A stretch of DNA of 64,000 bases from Oxyruncus cristatus. Its lineage: Eukaryota; Chordata; Aves; Passeriformes; Cotingidae. Both the position numbers and the translations under genes were made by a program. Within the stretch, counting starts at the first letter, position 1; the number at the start of each line of letters is the position of its first letter. Below are positions 10,337 to 23,921 of the stretch, piece after piece. The stretch lies in assembly GCA_013399855.1 (NCBI GenBank), contig VXAY01000769.1:590959-654958 (forward strand). Direction: 5' to 3'. The notes below the pieces were generated by a model. It was not told the origin of the DNA. It worked only from the letters and a program-made list of their open reading frames with translations, and made no database searches.

Positions 10337-13300
10337 TAGCACACATTCGTTCACAGGACATTTATTTCCAAAAGCCTGTGGTTTATCAACATGCCCAAAG
10401 GACCTCCTTTATTCACTTATGTGACATACCAAAGATGTTTGAAAGCAGGAGTGAAAACTGGCCCTACTAAACTGAGTACATGCTATCAGATTTAGAAATG
10501 CTGTGCCATAAGCAGCACATTGTAATAGAAACTACCCTGCCAATACTGTTGACTCTCTCTTACTCCAGAAAGCTTTTCTTACTGTAGCAGTATGTCAGTT
10601 GTTTACAAATTATTTAACAATCAGTAATAAAGCCAAATATCTTCAAACTTACAATTTACCTTACCGTTTACTGGTAATCTGCACAAGATCTGAAACAATG
10701 ATTCTTCTTGGACATTCAGTTTACTGCACGATCATGTAATTCAAAATCTGTCATAATTTTTACAGTTCAAATGTGATTTTTTTAAAAAAAATTTCTTCAA
10801 TTTCTTACAGTTCCAGATTTAAATAGAATTTTCATGAAGACTAGAGGACAAACCAACATGATCAGGAAATTACTGGAGAAGTTGTTATAAGCTATCATGT
10901 GTTGCTATCACTTATTCATTCATCAATGATGGAAAATCACAAAAATAAAAATTTTACGATGAGCTCTTAGATTATCTCTATATTTAAGAGAAGTTTATTG
11001 TGGCTGCAATAGTGTATGACATATTTGACTGTGAGTATTATTCAACTAGTAAAAATATCTAACATATTTTTAGCTACTTGGTTTAAAATAACATGACAGG
11101 GATTCTGAGATCTCTGTGTGTGTGTGTGTACAAAAACAAATTACAGCTATGGATAAATTAACTAAAACTAAGCAAGTGCTATTGACCTAATTCTTTTAAA
11201 ATTATTAACAGTCACATCAAGGGTATTTTCCAAATATACAGCAAATATTTATTACATAAATACAGAGAATACATCCATTGCTTAGGAAGTTCATAGATGT
11301 AAGCAAATTTTAGTTTCTGAAAAACAAATACAGAGTGTAGAGTGCTAAATCATTTTTTGCAAGAATAAATGAATATGTAATGTAAAATATCAGTCTTATT
11401 TAAGGATATGTAAAAAAATGTCAGTGGACCATTTTCAGCTGTAGAAGAACTATTTATGAATGAAAGCTGTGGAAGGAATATGGAAAAAGGTTACATTTCT
11501 GCATAGCCTTCAAAATGATCTTAAGCGAAAGAAAATTTAACTGTGGAGAGTTCGGGTTTTCCAGCATGTGTATCATAAAGTAAAAAACAAAACATCGTGC
11601 ATTAAAACACGATGGTAATTTAAAATCTGATTTTGGTTGAAGAACACAATGTTGATTGGATACAAGTTTCACAATACTGTACCTATATACTTTAAAATTT
11701 TGTCTGGTGATCATTTGGTTTACAAATGTTTAAGAACTCTCACTCTATAAAAATTTGCTATTTTGTATCTTGTATATATTTAGTATTTTATCAGCATAGT
11801 AATTTTTATTTAATGGAATCAGATGAGTACAAACAACCTAAGACAACCTAATGGGCTGCGCATTAAATCAGCTTTATTACATATCAGATAAAGACAATCA
11901 ATCAATATAAAGGAAAAAATAACCAAGATTAATAATGCCTGTCTTTTTTACCAATCTTAGAATTTTATAGCTGTCATTTACTGATTGAGTCCATTCTAAT
12001 AAAATCACTAACAATAAAATTATTGCAGAATCTCCAGATATTTCTCTTTGGCATGAGAATATTTTTTGGCAGTTCCATAAATAATACTGATAAGGATTAT
12101 GTTAATGATTTTATTGTGTAAAAGGCATAGATAAACTGTCTATTCTATACAGAAGGGTGTCTTCAGTGTTGTGAGGGAAAGCTTCTAACGATCTTTGGAG
12201 ATTTGTTTCAAAATCAGGTAAGCCTTACTGATATGCTTCAACCACCAAAACCTATTCTCCGTCTGACCTTAACAAAAATGTTTCACCCTGGAAAGGAATG
12301 CTGTTGCTACAATGGCTCATAAACAGGTGCATTTGCATTAGCAGAGCTTGTCCTGTATAACTCTGTGTCTGCTTTACCTGGGATTTTTGTACTGATACAA
12401 ACCAACGGAAAATAAAATGTTTTTCAAAAATAAAAAAGGTGTTACATGGCATGCAAACAAGCTTTAAGTTGGATGAGGTCTACTACTTCTAGTCCTTTTT
12501 CTGTATTTGCCACTAAATATGATTTTTCTTTAAATGTATAAGAACTTGCAGGAGAGGTGTGAAGAAAATTCATCACCTCCGGTAGAAGGCAAAAATTATG
12601 CCACCTTGAACATTTGTCCAAAAGAAGGGGGGAAGTTATCGCAAGTTCAGGTTTTGAAAGCAGATCTGTATGCTTAAAAAAAAAAAGCAAACAAAGAGTT
12701 TTGCTTGAAGTTTGTTACATCATAACTTATGTAAGTATATATTACTGCATCTCTATGCTACATATTCCATGAGTGAAAACTGGGAAGAAATGAACTGGGA
12801 AGTAGAAAAGGATATTCAGTCCAAAATTAAGTCTCTTCATTTAATCATAATAATAGGTTAATTCTGTCCATACCCATTGGAATAAGAATTTTATAAGACT
12901 TGATACAGGCTGGGCAGTTCTTATTACATTTTCAAGACAAGTCTTCACATCTCAAAATTATTAGGTTTTCAAAAGCCTGAGAGGGTTTGGTCAGGAAATT
13001 TCTATGGATTAAATAACTTCTTTTCACAAATCAGCATTTAGAAAAGAAAAAATTAAATTTTTACTGTATTTGGTTTATTTTGTTTTTCAGTTTGTAAGGA
13101 ATATATATAAATATGATCTGTTTTGTTATGTATAATTTTGAGTAATTGTTTGAGGAAAACTACAACATAACAGAAAGCAAGGTATGGATTAAAATAAACA
13201 ACAAAAAAATTTATGAAATATTAAATCATCTTTTAAACACAGACAGATATAGTATGGTAAAGTTCTCATATGAAATATCAAAAATTATCAAACTAGATAG

Positions 13301-16300
13301 AAATCCGAGAAGATACAATAAATAATCCAATACTTTACCCTGATATTTACCTCAAACTTGTTAAAGGAAATGATCTTTCACATGAACTAATGCACTAGGC
13401 TGATATCAGTTTTTATATAAAAGAACAGTCTTGTGTAAAGTATTTAATAAACATCATAATGAAATATTGAATGCTGCGAGAATACAATATGTGATACAAT
13501 ATTTGTTTCTGTGAAGACTGTATTAGAATGTCGAATTAAAGAATAGTGGAGCATGCTTATGTAAACGATTTCTCTTTGACTAGTAAATCCTGCAAGTAGG
13601 ACTTCAGATGTGATCTCATTAATATCCCTTAGGGGAAACTTAAATATTTGATAGAAATTGAGAATATCAGGAAAAAAGAGGGTCCATAAAAATAGTAAGA
13701 ACTATTTAATAAATATTTAATAATTCTGTGCAAGAATGTTGCACAGTCCCTTAAGTGTCATTAGATTTTTATATTGTCCTTCATTTATACGTCAGTGGCC
13801 TGACTCACTTGGAGCTCTGTAACCTTATGCACAAGCTGTGACACTATATATTCCACATTCACTGTGGCAGCATTTTTCCTTTGTTCTCATGGCCTTGCAC
13901 CTGCAAACCAGTACTGTTATTATTGTGGGGTCTCCTTGGGAAGTGACTATCACCGGCATCAGATCACCACCCTTCCTTTCCTCCCTGTTTCTACCCCAGA
14001 AACACTCGACTTAGATTAGGGGAACTAACAATGTGTATGCACACACCTAGCATGTAAGCAGTTGCTCCTAAGAAGGGTGTTCTCTGGACACCAACAACAG
14101 TAGGTATAACCCGTAAGGAGATTGAGCAAATCCTTGTGTAGTTTATAATTGCTATTCTGGAGTGGACACCCAGAAGAGGATGCTCACCTCTGGACCTCCA
14201 TCACTTCTTTTCCTTGCTGGTTCCTGCAAAGAGGGTTTTCTTTTCCCATTCTCCTTGCCTCATTTTGTTTATATTTTTCTCCAGAAGTACCTTTTGCTAT
14301 TAATATTAATCTATGTCATAGGCTATGGACCTCCCAAAAATCTTTGTGCATGTGAACTTGCTTCAGCATGTTTTGTGAGAGACATTTTATTTAATAAATT
14401 AATTCTGTAGGAAATTATGCACTTCTTCCTTACAACTGAATGAGACTTCTGCTCTATGTAAATTGTATTCTGAAGAGTTTTTAATCTTTATCCACAATTA
14501 TTACAAATGTTTCTTACTAGCCGAAACCTAGCTGTTTCTAAATATCTCCCACTATGTGAATTCCACCTTCACTTTGACTGATAGGAAAACATTAGTTTGT
14601 CTATGTCCATGTGCATATTGTGTGGGCTGTAACTGCTGCAAGTTTTAATATAATTTTAACAGAATACTCTTAGAAGGACTGTGCTTTAACAATCAAGCTA
14701 GTTTATGCCTGCAAGTCTTGTTTCTTATGGAAGTGGATAATATACCTAAGGCACTCTGTTGTAATCCATTATCTGCAGAACCTGAAGAAATTTTCAGTTA
14801 GAGTATAATTCGACTGTGCAAAATGGTTCCATGCCCTGAAAGCATGTCACACTGAAAGAAATCAAGCAGAGAGCTTTGCTGGCACGAACATTTCATGTTA
14901 AATACTAGGCTGTCTGTAAAACAAGTATAGCATACTCAGGACTACTATGGGCACATATCTAGACTATTAAGATTATAGAGCCAGGAGACACTGGAGTAAT
15001 GTAAATGGATACAGGTCAGTTTTAATGCATGAAAGTACAGATGAATGAAAAATACATATGTGACTCAAAATTTAGTTCTGAGGAGAGCATAAAGGAGAAT
15101 AAACCCTACAAAATATAGCCAAGAGACACTGCCATGAGATCAGGTTAAATTTCCAGCTTTTTTCCCTTCATTTAAGAATATTGTCACTAGAGGGTTTCCG
15201 GTTCTGTCACTTCCATTTTTCATTAAAATAATTGGCACTGAAACCTTTGACTAGAATTTTAATACTCTGATTTGCAAATGACACTTGCAAACTGTACTGT
15301 TTTAATATTCTAAATACACTCTTATTAGATTTGCTGATCTTTCTTATTCATCTGCATTTTTAGTTTTTTAGTCAAGAGAGCCATCTGAAAAATTATCAGT
15401 TTCCTGCATCTCAGAACCAAATACAAACCTTATTTGTATGTTTTATTTAAAACGGACACTTTTGACCTTTTTTTTTTCTTTCGCATAAAGTTTACACAAA
15501 GGGGTAACATTTTTATTACTGATGAGGTGCAGCAATTTAGAGAAAAAAGAATCATTGATTGTCAACAGTAGATAGAAAATTTTTGTAGTCTTGATTGTTT
15601 GATTGCTCTTTGTGTGTGCTAGGGCAGCTGTGTCAATTTCATATAATCTTTTTTTGTATCCAGCTGGTTTCTAAACCTAAAAAATAAAGGAAAGCAGTCA
15701 TGCACTCTTGGTTTCTATTACAGAATATACAACATCAGTATGAATTTATGCAATTTTTTTATTAATTTAGCACTTTAACCTGAGTGGTTAGCTAATAGTG
15801 GTTTCCACTAAGGGAAGCAGAAATAAATTCTATGGTTCAGATGTATATGCTTTAAATAAAATGTTGATGTGTCTGTTTCCTCTAAACCAGGATGAGCAAA
15901 AATGAGGAAATTCTTTCCTTTTTCACAATTTCAAAGTGTTCTGTTTCAAACACATATCTGACTACTACCTCTCAATTTATCTTCTGTTAATTTTTCTCAG
16001 TGCAACCTAGAAAGGAGGGGTGGGTGTTGGGGGAGAGCATTTAAAGATTTAGAAACCTGGGTAAGATAAATTGTGGTTATGAATGACAAAAAAAGGTCAG
16101 GAACATGAATAATATACAGAGTTTTCATACACACAAATGGAAGTTCTTCTCCTATCCATTTCTGTAAGGGTACATACATGACTGTAACTATTTATAGACA
16201 TTCTATGGTATATCTCATTGCTCTTGTTTTGTCAAGAAATTCTATGATGAACTTGAAGGAAGTTTTTTACTATAGTTTTCTCAAAAGAATACTGAACCAC

Positions 16301-16509
16301 AAGAGACATCTGCTTCAGTAATGTTTTAAGGTAGGGGGCTAAATTTAATAAAAGTTCTAATTAGATTTATTTACTTGCATTTGTTGTTTCTTCCTACTGA
16401 TGATTTTTTATGATATTTACTTACTTTACAGTTTTATTCACATGTCCTGAGGCTCAGTAAATAATGTCAGCATTTGCAAGTAGTGTTCAAGAAACCTGCT
16501 TGGGGCCAC
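10337..16509. other. Unique AT-rich sequence, no gene seen
   Basis: Over 6 kb without a recognised repeat family or exon. A short (TG)n run lies at about 11117-11130. The segment at 13790-14110 is less AT-rich than its surroundings but unremarkable. All frames are short and chance-like. Confidence 0.5.
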
Positions 16510-17870
16510 TAGGCTCACTTTAGCTCAGGCTGCTCCATGCTTCACGTCTTGAGTGATGATTTCTATTAAGGGATGTCAAAAGTGTCTGCTGTCTCCAGAA
16601 GCTCTGATTCCAGAAATTCTTTCTGTTTGGCTGCTGGACACCATCCAGGATACCATGGTCTCCATCCCAGGCTATTGGAAATGGGTGCTGCTTTCTTGTG
16701 TACAAGTTCAACCAGTAACAAAGCTGAGCACAAATCCTAGAGACACAGTCAGAGACACACACACACACAGATGCATAGGATATTGTCATGACCAGCTACA
16801 CAGGCAGCCACAGACAAGGTTTTGCCTTCAATAACACCTACATAATGTGTGATAGAACACTATCACAGAGAGACAAGTCCCTATGTCCTCTTCAGCTCGT
16901 AGAGATTGAAGGTTACTATTGACAGCACACACCTGGCACTCTCTAGATTCATGCACACATGCATAATCAAAGATTTCTTGAGTACCAGCACAAATCCTCT
17001 GTCAGTCCAACACTCCTGCCCTCTTACCTGCCCCACTCACTGTCTGGTCCAGCTTATTGCTCACTAGCAAATATGCCTGCACTCACACACTTTCCTCACA
17101 GGCACCCTGAAGCCATACTTTCCCCCGAATACCTGCCTGAGTCTCTCCCCACCTGATACAAGGCCCAGGATCTCCTGTGTCCTGATTGGTCCTGCTTGAA
17201 GTTTGCTCGCAAATATATGTGCACACCCCCCACATGCACAGTTTGGGGAAGGTGCAGACACTTGTGCCCTGCAACAGCTGGCGCCAGGTACACAGGCTGT
17301 GGCTCGGGTCCCACTCCAACCAGCTGGATCCCCTGAGTACCAGCCTTCACTCACCTCACTCACACTGGTCTCCCCTACTAGCTGGTATTTGGGATGTAAA
17401 TCTTTCCTGTCTCAGTGTCTGACAGCCAAGACCCCACAATTGCTCCAGTAGCTGATACAAGAGACCAGAGACTCCCAAATCCCTGGCCTGACTTCAGATG
17501 CTGGTCCCAAATCTACTCACGTTGTTCCTCTCAGTAGCTAACACTTAGTCCCTGCAGCACCCCTCCACACCCAGATGGGACAGCCTGAGATTACACAGGT
17601 AGATAGGTAAGGATGAGAAGGCAGGAGTGACTGAGATCAGGCACAGGGTTCAGTCCAACAGTGTGCTATTAGCTCCATTCTACATGTGATCAGCTCCTTT
17701 TATACCCCTTTCTGTCTATGCCTCTATTGCTCCTCCCCAACCCCCTTCCACTGCTCACTGCCCCATCAGTTTACATACCTCCAAGATACCCTGTACTACC
17801 CCATACCTGTGACTCCCAGGTCTACATCCCCATCACTTGCTAAGTCCAGGTTGGTCCTTTTTTAAGTGAC
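16510..17870 (-). repeat. Unclassified G+C-rich interspersed repeat, copy A (possible LTR plus leader)
   Basis: A C-rich, high-complexity block in AT-rich DNA. Its plus strand aligns, in the same order over about 1 kb, with the reverse complement of 30260-31260. Matching anchors in A versus reversed B include 'gtaccagcacaaatcctct' / 'ataccagcacagttcctct', 'tggtccagcttattg' / 'tggtctagcttgatg' and 'ccaggtacacaggct' / 'ccaggcacacaggct'. On the minus strand, a TATAAAAGG box near 17700 precedes the shared region, so transcription would run leftward. An old retroviral LTR with leader is the likeliest identity, but no terminal TG/CA, primer site or protein supports it firmly. Overlapping frames of 60-99 codons are composition artefacts. 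Confidence 0.55.
17695..17712 (-). promoter_or_regulatory. TATA box candidate in repeat copy A
   Basis: The minus strand reads GGGTATAAAAGGAGC, a near-ideal TATA box. It sits at the upstream edge of the segment shared with copy B, where a promoter is expected. Function is inferred. Confidence 0.35.
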
Positions 17871-18669
17871 ACCTGCAGTTTCTTTACAGCCCATCAGTTA
17901 CTGTCATTTTCTTTATTGGATTTTTATAATGGTCAGCAGTGCTGTTTTTCTGTCAGGTCTGCATTTCTGCAAATTTTTTTTTAATTGCTTTCCTCATTTT
18001 CATTGCATCTCATTTCAACAAGGTCCTCATCAGGTAATCTTACTGAAATAAACATTATTACACTCCACATGCACTTACAGAACACACTGTTTCCAGTATT
18101 ACTGTATGAAATTACGTTTAACTGTTTCCAAATTAAAGCACAAATTAAAGATACGTATTCTTTATGAAATCCATGGTTGTCTACAGATCCAAGACTCAGT
18201 TCTTAGCAACAAATGAATCAGTGGGTGGAGGTTAATCTGAAAGGCAGCTCTCCATTTTATGCAGCATCCACTGTCTGAGTAAGCATAGATTGTCTTTTTT
18301 GTTTGCACTGAATTTGAATTGCATTTTTTTTTTTGTTATTTGGGAGGTGCAAGCACTCAGTCAGCAGTTCAAAAAGCAAAAGTGTGCTACAGTCTAAAAG
18401 CTGAAGGCAAAGCTATATTTGAAGGTTTATTGAAGTTAAATTTACTTATACAGGAAGAAGAAACTATTTTGGCACCAAAACATAGGTTAATAAGTTTCTT
18501 GGAATAAATGTTGATTTTAAAGATGTAAAGTTTATTTTAAAATGTAAAATAGTGTTCTTTTTATATAAACAGCCCTACACAACTTAAAAATTAAGTTGAA
18601 TTTCTTCTAACCTTTTGACATTATTATTTCATAATGTTGTAAATTTTCTGTCATGAGAGTTAATCTATG
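17871..18669. other. Unique AT-rich sequence, no gene seen
   Basis: No recognised repeat or exon. Confidence 0.5.
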
Positions 18670-19005
18670 CAGTGGAGAGAAAGACCTAAAGAGGACAACA
18701 AAGCTGGTGAATGACCTTTCACAGGGCCATGTAGTGATAGGACAAAGGGTAATGGCTTCAAGTTGAAATAAGGTAGATTTAGACAAGATACTAGGAAAAA
18801 AAATTTCATTGTGAGGGTGGTGAGGCACTGGAACTGTTGCCCAGAGAAGGTGTTGATGCCCCATTCCTGGAAATGTTCAAGGTCAGGTTGGATGGGGCTT
18901 TGAGCAATCTGGTTTAGTGGAGGGTGTCCCTGCCCATGGCAGGGAGTTGGAACTAGATGATCTTTAAGATCCCTTCAAATGCAAATCATTATATGATTCC
19001 CTGAC
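18670..19005 (+). mobile_element. CR1 3'-end fragment
   Basis: Plus-sense CR1 tail. Blocks in order: 'ggtggtgaggcactggaac' near 18819, 'gttgcccagagaagg' near 18836, 'ggttggatggggctttgag' near 18887, 'tgtccctgcccatggcaggg' near 18927 and 'gatgatctttaagatccctt' near 18956. The (ATTCTATG)n end has decayed to 'attatatgattc'. It is a standard 5'-truncated CR1. Confidence 0.92.
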
Positions 19006-20029
19006 CTTGGAGAAATAAAAAATAAAGCATATAATTGCACTCCTTTTGATCTCTGTAGAAATTTTCAGGTCCACAGATTATTGCAGCCAACATACAGAAG
19101 ACAAACATGATAAAACTATCAAGTACTGCATAATAATACAGGCAGTCACTGCTGATTTTATCTTGCTTATTTTGTCATGGAATGTGTTTATCCTTAAATG
19201 TAGAAAATACCTAGAGGTATAGAGGAGAGAACAAAAATTACTCCAACAACAGTAACTACTAGGCCCCAATGGATTGCATTCATAATGACACTAGGCAGAA
19301 GTAAAAGTAAAATTATTAAAGTATTGCAATTTTATCTCAAAAAATGCACCAGAATTGAACAGAGAAAAAGAACAGTAAGAAACTTTCTGTGAAGGATCTA
19401 AATCAAACCTGATGTAAACAGTCAATTCCCGCTCCGTAAATTAGGCAGATCAGAATTTATCCTGAGAGCAAACATTTTACATGAATACAGTCTCCCCTTC
19501 TCTAAGTATCTAAACTAAGACTCTCAAGTATTAATACAGTTTCCTTTCATGTGACTTCTGCTTAGATAACCACATGGATGACTACTTTGATTACAAAGAA
19601 GCAGTGATTTCAGCTGCTTTGAATTTGTAGAAAAGTTACCCCAAATGAACAAAGTACATTCAACTGAAAAAAAGGGTGTAATTCAAATCAAAAATAATTT
19701 TAATATTAAGAAGAAAACAGTTTTCAGAATCCACAGGAGTGGCACAAGGTGGGTCATTAATGATAAACTGCTGTGAAAACATTAAGTATTTATCTGTATT
19801 TCTATCAGTGACTTAAAATTAGTCTCTGTATGAAACACAAAATATAGTTTTTCTTAATCAATGTTATATTATAGACAGATTAGTGTACTATACAACCTGC
19901 ATTTATAATCACCATTTAACAGCAGTGCTCAAATGTTTGAACAGTCGTAGTAACCCTTACATCTACTTTACTTAAATATGTTGGGAGAGGGACACAAATA
20001 TATTTAAATCTTTAGGTACACCTTGCTTT
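19006..20029. other. Unique AT-rich sequence, no gene seen
   Basis: No recognised repeat or exon. Confidence 0.5.
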
Positions 20030-20762
20030 TTCTAAGAGAGTTCACAACGTCCACAGGAAGTGCTCTCAATCAATGTACTAATGAAATGCCACGAGGATGT
20101 GGACCAAAGCTTGACCAGACCCAGCAATGTGCACTTGCAGCCCAGAAAGCCAACAGTATCCTGGCCTGTGTCAAAAGAAATGTGACCAGCAGATTGAGGG
20201 AGGTGATTCTCCCCCTCCAGCCTGACCTCGTGAGAGCCCACTTGGAGTACTGCATTCACCCTTGAGACACCCAACATAAAGAGGATATGGACTTGCTGGA
20301 GTGAGTCCAGAGGAGGACCACAAAGATGATCAGAAGGATGGAGCACTTCTATAAATACAGGCTGAGAGAGTCCATCCATATTCTTCAGCCTGGAGAAGAG
20401 AAGGCTCTGGGAGGCACCTAATTGTGGCCTTCCAGTACCTAAAGGGGACCTATGAGAAAGCTGGAAAGGGACATTTTACAAGGGTATGTAGTAATAGAAC
20501 ACAGAGAAATGGCTTCAAACTGAGAGTAGGTTTGGACTAGATATTAGAAAGAAATTTTTTGTTCTGAGGGTGGTGAGACACCAGACTGGGTTGCCCAGGG
20601 AAGCTGTAGGTGCCCCATCCCTACTAGTGTTTAAGGCCATGTTGAATGGGCTTTTGAGCAACCTGATTTCGTGAAAGGTGTTCCTGCCCGTGGTTGGGGG
20701 GATTGGAACTAAATAATCTTTAAAGTTTCTTCCAACCCAAAGCATTCTATGATTCTACAATC
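20030..20762 (+). mobile_element. CR1 copy with reverse-transcriptase C-terminus and 3' tail
   Basis: Plus-sense CR1. The left part (20100-20270) encodes the degraded end of ORF2 ('...cccagaaagccaacagtatc', then the 'ggaggtgattctccccctcc' block). The rest is the 3' UTR: 'agcctggagaagagaaggct', 'gggttgcccagggaagctgt' and 'tcttccaacccaaagcattc' followed by 'tatgattctacaatc'. Stops such as the TGA near 20264 show it is dead. It is 5'-truncated, as usual for CR1. Confidence 0.93.
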
Positions 20763-22395
20763 TAGGACTTAAGACTTTTATTTTTTAGTGTAATCTCATG
20801 GGAAAGATTTATGGGAGCTCAGAGGACTATATGCCACTGACTTGTAGTGGCCACACTATTTTTTAAATCTGTTTGTAGCTGTGTTGGTTCAAGTTGCTAA
20901 CATCAAGTTTTCCTACTGACTGCTTTGATATTACTGTCTTAATTTTTTAAACAACCTCCTCCATTTATTTTATATACAACATCAAAAAATTGACTACACA
21001 AAGTGTCAGGAAAAAACAAAGTACGCGCATCCTTCAGTTCCTTTTCAGATACCAATATCCAGCTGAGTACAGTACTTTTAGGTGAACTCGAGCTTATGCA
21101 TCAGTCATGGAATGTAGACTGTAGAAGGAAAGCCTGACAAACAGTAGGATTTATAAGAAAGAAAAAGAAATACCTTCAGACTCACGTTATTCTTTGCAAG
21201 AAGAAAGTAGCCAAGACTTTCAGTTACTGTTTCCAGTTCAATGTAAATAAAGTAATTTAAAAGTAATGGTTTTGCTCATAAAGTACATTATACTTAGGTC
21301 TTGGTTGTCTTGGAAAACTCGTCAGCGAAGGTTTGTCCACAAAAGTTTAAAAAACATTAATTATGATATTGTTTAAATAATGTTGATTTTATGTTCATGG
21401 TTGAAAGACTTTTTGGTAAATTAAGGAACAAGAATATTTTTTCTGTTCTTTTTTCAAGATTCATGCTATTTGAGGATTTTTATTTTACTCAATAAAAATG
21501 TTTCTTTTTAGTTGTCTTCTCTTTCAGTTTTGAGTTTATCACCATAATGTTGCGAAAAACTGGGTGCAAGTCTTGCAAGGGAATTTTGAAATACAGCAAA
21601 ATACTTAATCAAAAAACACACATTGATCATAAAAAGAATTAAATACCAAATCAAATTTTAACTCAGTACATATTAATCAAATATACTCAGTTTGTCTGGA
21701 TAGGGCTGTGAAGAAACAGCTTTTGGAACTCGTTTCAGAATAGGATGATGATTTTTTTTATTTTTTTTTCCTAGTACTGAAAAGATTTATTTTGCTGAGA
21801 TGCTGAGAGGCAAAGAAATCTGTGTGCCTTGCCTTCAAATATATGAGTGTGTAACAGTTGGTATCGTAAGTAATAAAGAATATAAAGGTTTTTCTCACAT
21901 AGTTACCTTTTCCTGATTTTATCAGATTAGAGGGAAATCAAGCATAAATTTAAATCTGGATACTCACAATTGAGAACTTGCAACCATCAGAGGACCACTG
22001 CTTTTGAACAAGTACCGATGTTCCTTACTGAAGCTGTCTTAATACCTCTACAGATATGTGTGTACAAATGACAGATTTATTAGAAATGGTGCAAAAGAGT
22101 ATTTTATCATTCTCTAATAATTCTTTTTTGAAAATGAAAAACAATTTTATTCTATGATATACCACCCCAATTTGAAAAAAGTATCATACTGGAAAGAAAT
22201 CTCAAATACTTCTTTCCTTTCTCTTTTTAAGGATAAATAAATGCCTACTGGTTTCTCTCTGAATCTCTGAAGATGTTTTTTAATGTTTCCTCTTGTGACA
22301 CACTTAAGCAGAACTATTTTGGTTAAATAGCTCCCAAGATAATTGCAATTATAATGCAGCAAACTTGGAAATAGTTTAATCTGAAGTGCACATTG

Positions 22396-22431
22396 ATATT
22401 ATACAGGATACATATATTATACAGGGTACAT
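22396..22431 (+). repeat. 18-bp tandem duplication
   Basis: 'atattatacaggatacat' is followed directly by the same unit with one change (a to g). Confidence 0.85.
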
Positions 22432-22998
22432 AAAATATCTGTATTTTATAATGTGTGTTTCTATGAAGTCTCTATATGAGATGAGTATAACATTGATTGT
22501 CCCTGACATCACCGAATTATAAATAATGAACTGAAAGCTAAATTGTTTATTTGTTACGGAACAGCTGTATGAATATTTCAGTAATCTGTGCTCTAGTAGG
22601 CTCTAGAACAGACAATACATTTGAAATTGTAATACATTTTACTCTGCATGAGCAGCTTTAGAGTAGATTATCATTAAAAGTAGAGACAAACCAAATTCCA
22701 AATGCTATAGTAAAAGTTATCATATTCTTGCTTAATTCATACTGTAAAATCAGAAGAAGAAACTTTAGAAAAGTTGCAGTATTAAACGATGATAGTGAGG
22801 AGGCTACTACGACTAACCAGTAACTTAAAACAAGGAGAAGCCATACACAACCTTCTGTATTGCTTAACTTCTTGAAAATTTGTCCTAGGAGGAAAAACCC
22901 CCAAAAAACTAGGTCAAAAAAACAGTGCTATAATATTCTAACAAAGACAAGAATGAAAAAGTGATACTTTTTCTAAATTAAATTATTACTTTCATGAG

Positions 22999-23027
22999 TT
23001 TATTTATTTATTTATCTGTTTATTCTT
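22999..23027 (+). repeat. (TTTA)n-like microsatellite
   Basis: A short run of tttattta units that degenerates to 'tctgtttattc'. Confidence 0.7.
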
Positions 23028-23921
23028 AATCCACTTTATTGGCTTTGAAGATTTCAGCGTCTTTGCCATACTTTTTTGTGACAACTTTCATGGCTGCTTA
23101 AGCTAAACTGGTGGCACATTTCTGCCAGATATAGATTACTCTTTCAAAGTAGGTATCACAAAATTATATTTCTCTTTTGCCTGTGCAGTTGATTTTAATA
23201 CAAGAATAAAGAAGCAGGAAGCTGTACATCAATCAGTAGAGACTGAGAAGTTAAAATGAGGAAAAAAATATTTGTAAAGAAGTTTCTAAGAACCAGAAAG
23301 TAATATATAAAATTCTTAGGCACTAACAAAACATCTTTAATAAATCTTTTTTGATTTTTAGCTAGCTGTCTATAAACCCTTGACTGAACTTGCGGTTAAG
23401 ACTAATGCAACAGAAGAAACTTTTAAGCGCATCCAGAAGAACAATCATTTAGACAGTAAGATAGCAGTGAAGAAAAGGTAGCATAAAATATATGTAAATG
23501 TTTGTATTTAGACCCAGCAAATAAATAAGTGATTAAATTTGTCTATTAGTAGTCTCTATGGGAAGTTTCATGTTCTTCATTGCCCAAGTTAGAGTTGAGT
23601 AATCTCCATAAACTACATGCACACTTGACTTCACTCATTGACAGAGGAGGAAGTATTACTTGCCTTTAATGTTGTGCCAATACTTCCTGGTGAAAACTGT
23701 GTACAAAAATAGGCTCACCCAGAGAAAATAAAGATTTGACTTTGTTTCAAGTTTCCATTTCAGGCTCTGGTTTAGTCTTGGAATATTCTGGAAAGAAAAA
23801 TTTAGATATCTTGAGAACAAGATACTTGAAAACAAGGAGTGCTTCTCTGTTTTGAGAAGATACTTGCCTAATAATTTTAAGAAATACAATTAAAGAAAAT
23901 AAATTAAAAACATATGCCTAT

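Larger units (their letters stand above)
20763..23921. other. Unique AT-rich sequence, with small simple repeats
   Basis: No gene recognised. It includes an 18-bp tandem pair at 22396-22431 and a (TTTA)n-like run near 22999-23027. Confidence 0.5.

Noticed and set aside
17064..17451. Multiple overlapping frames on both strands
   Set aside because: Composition effect of the G+C-rich unclassified repeat; no frame is preferred or shared with copy B.
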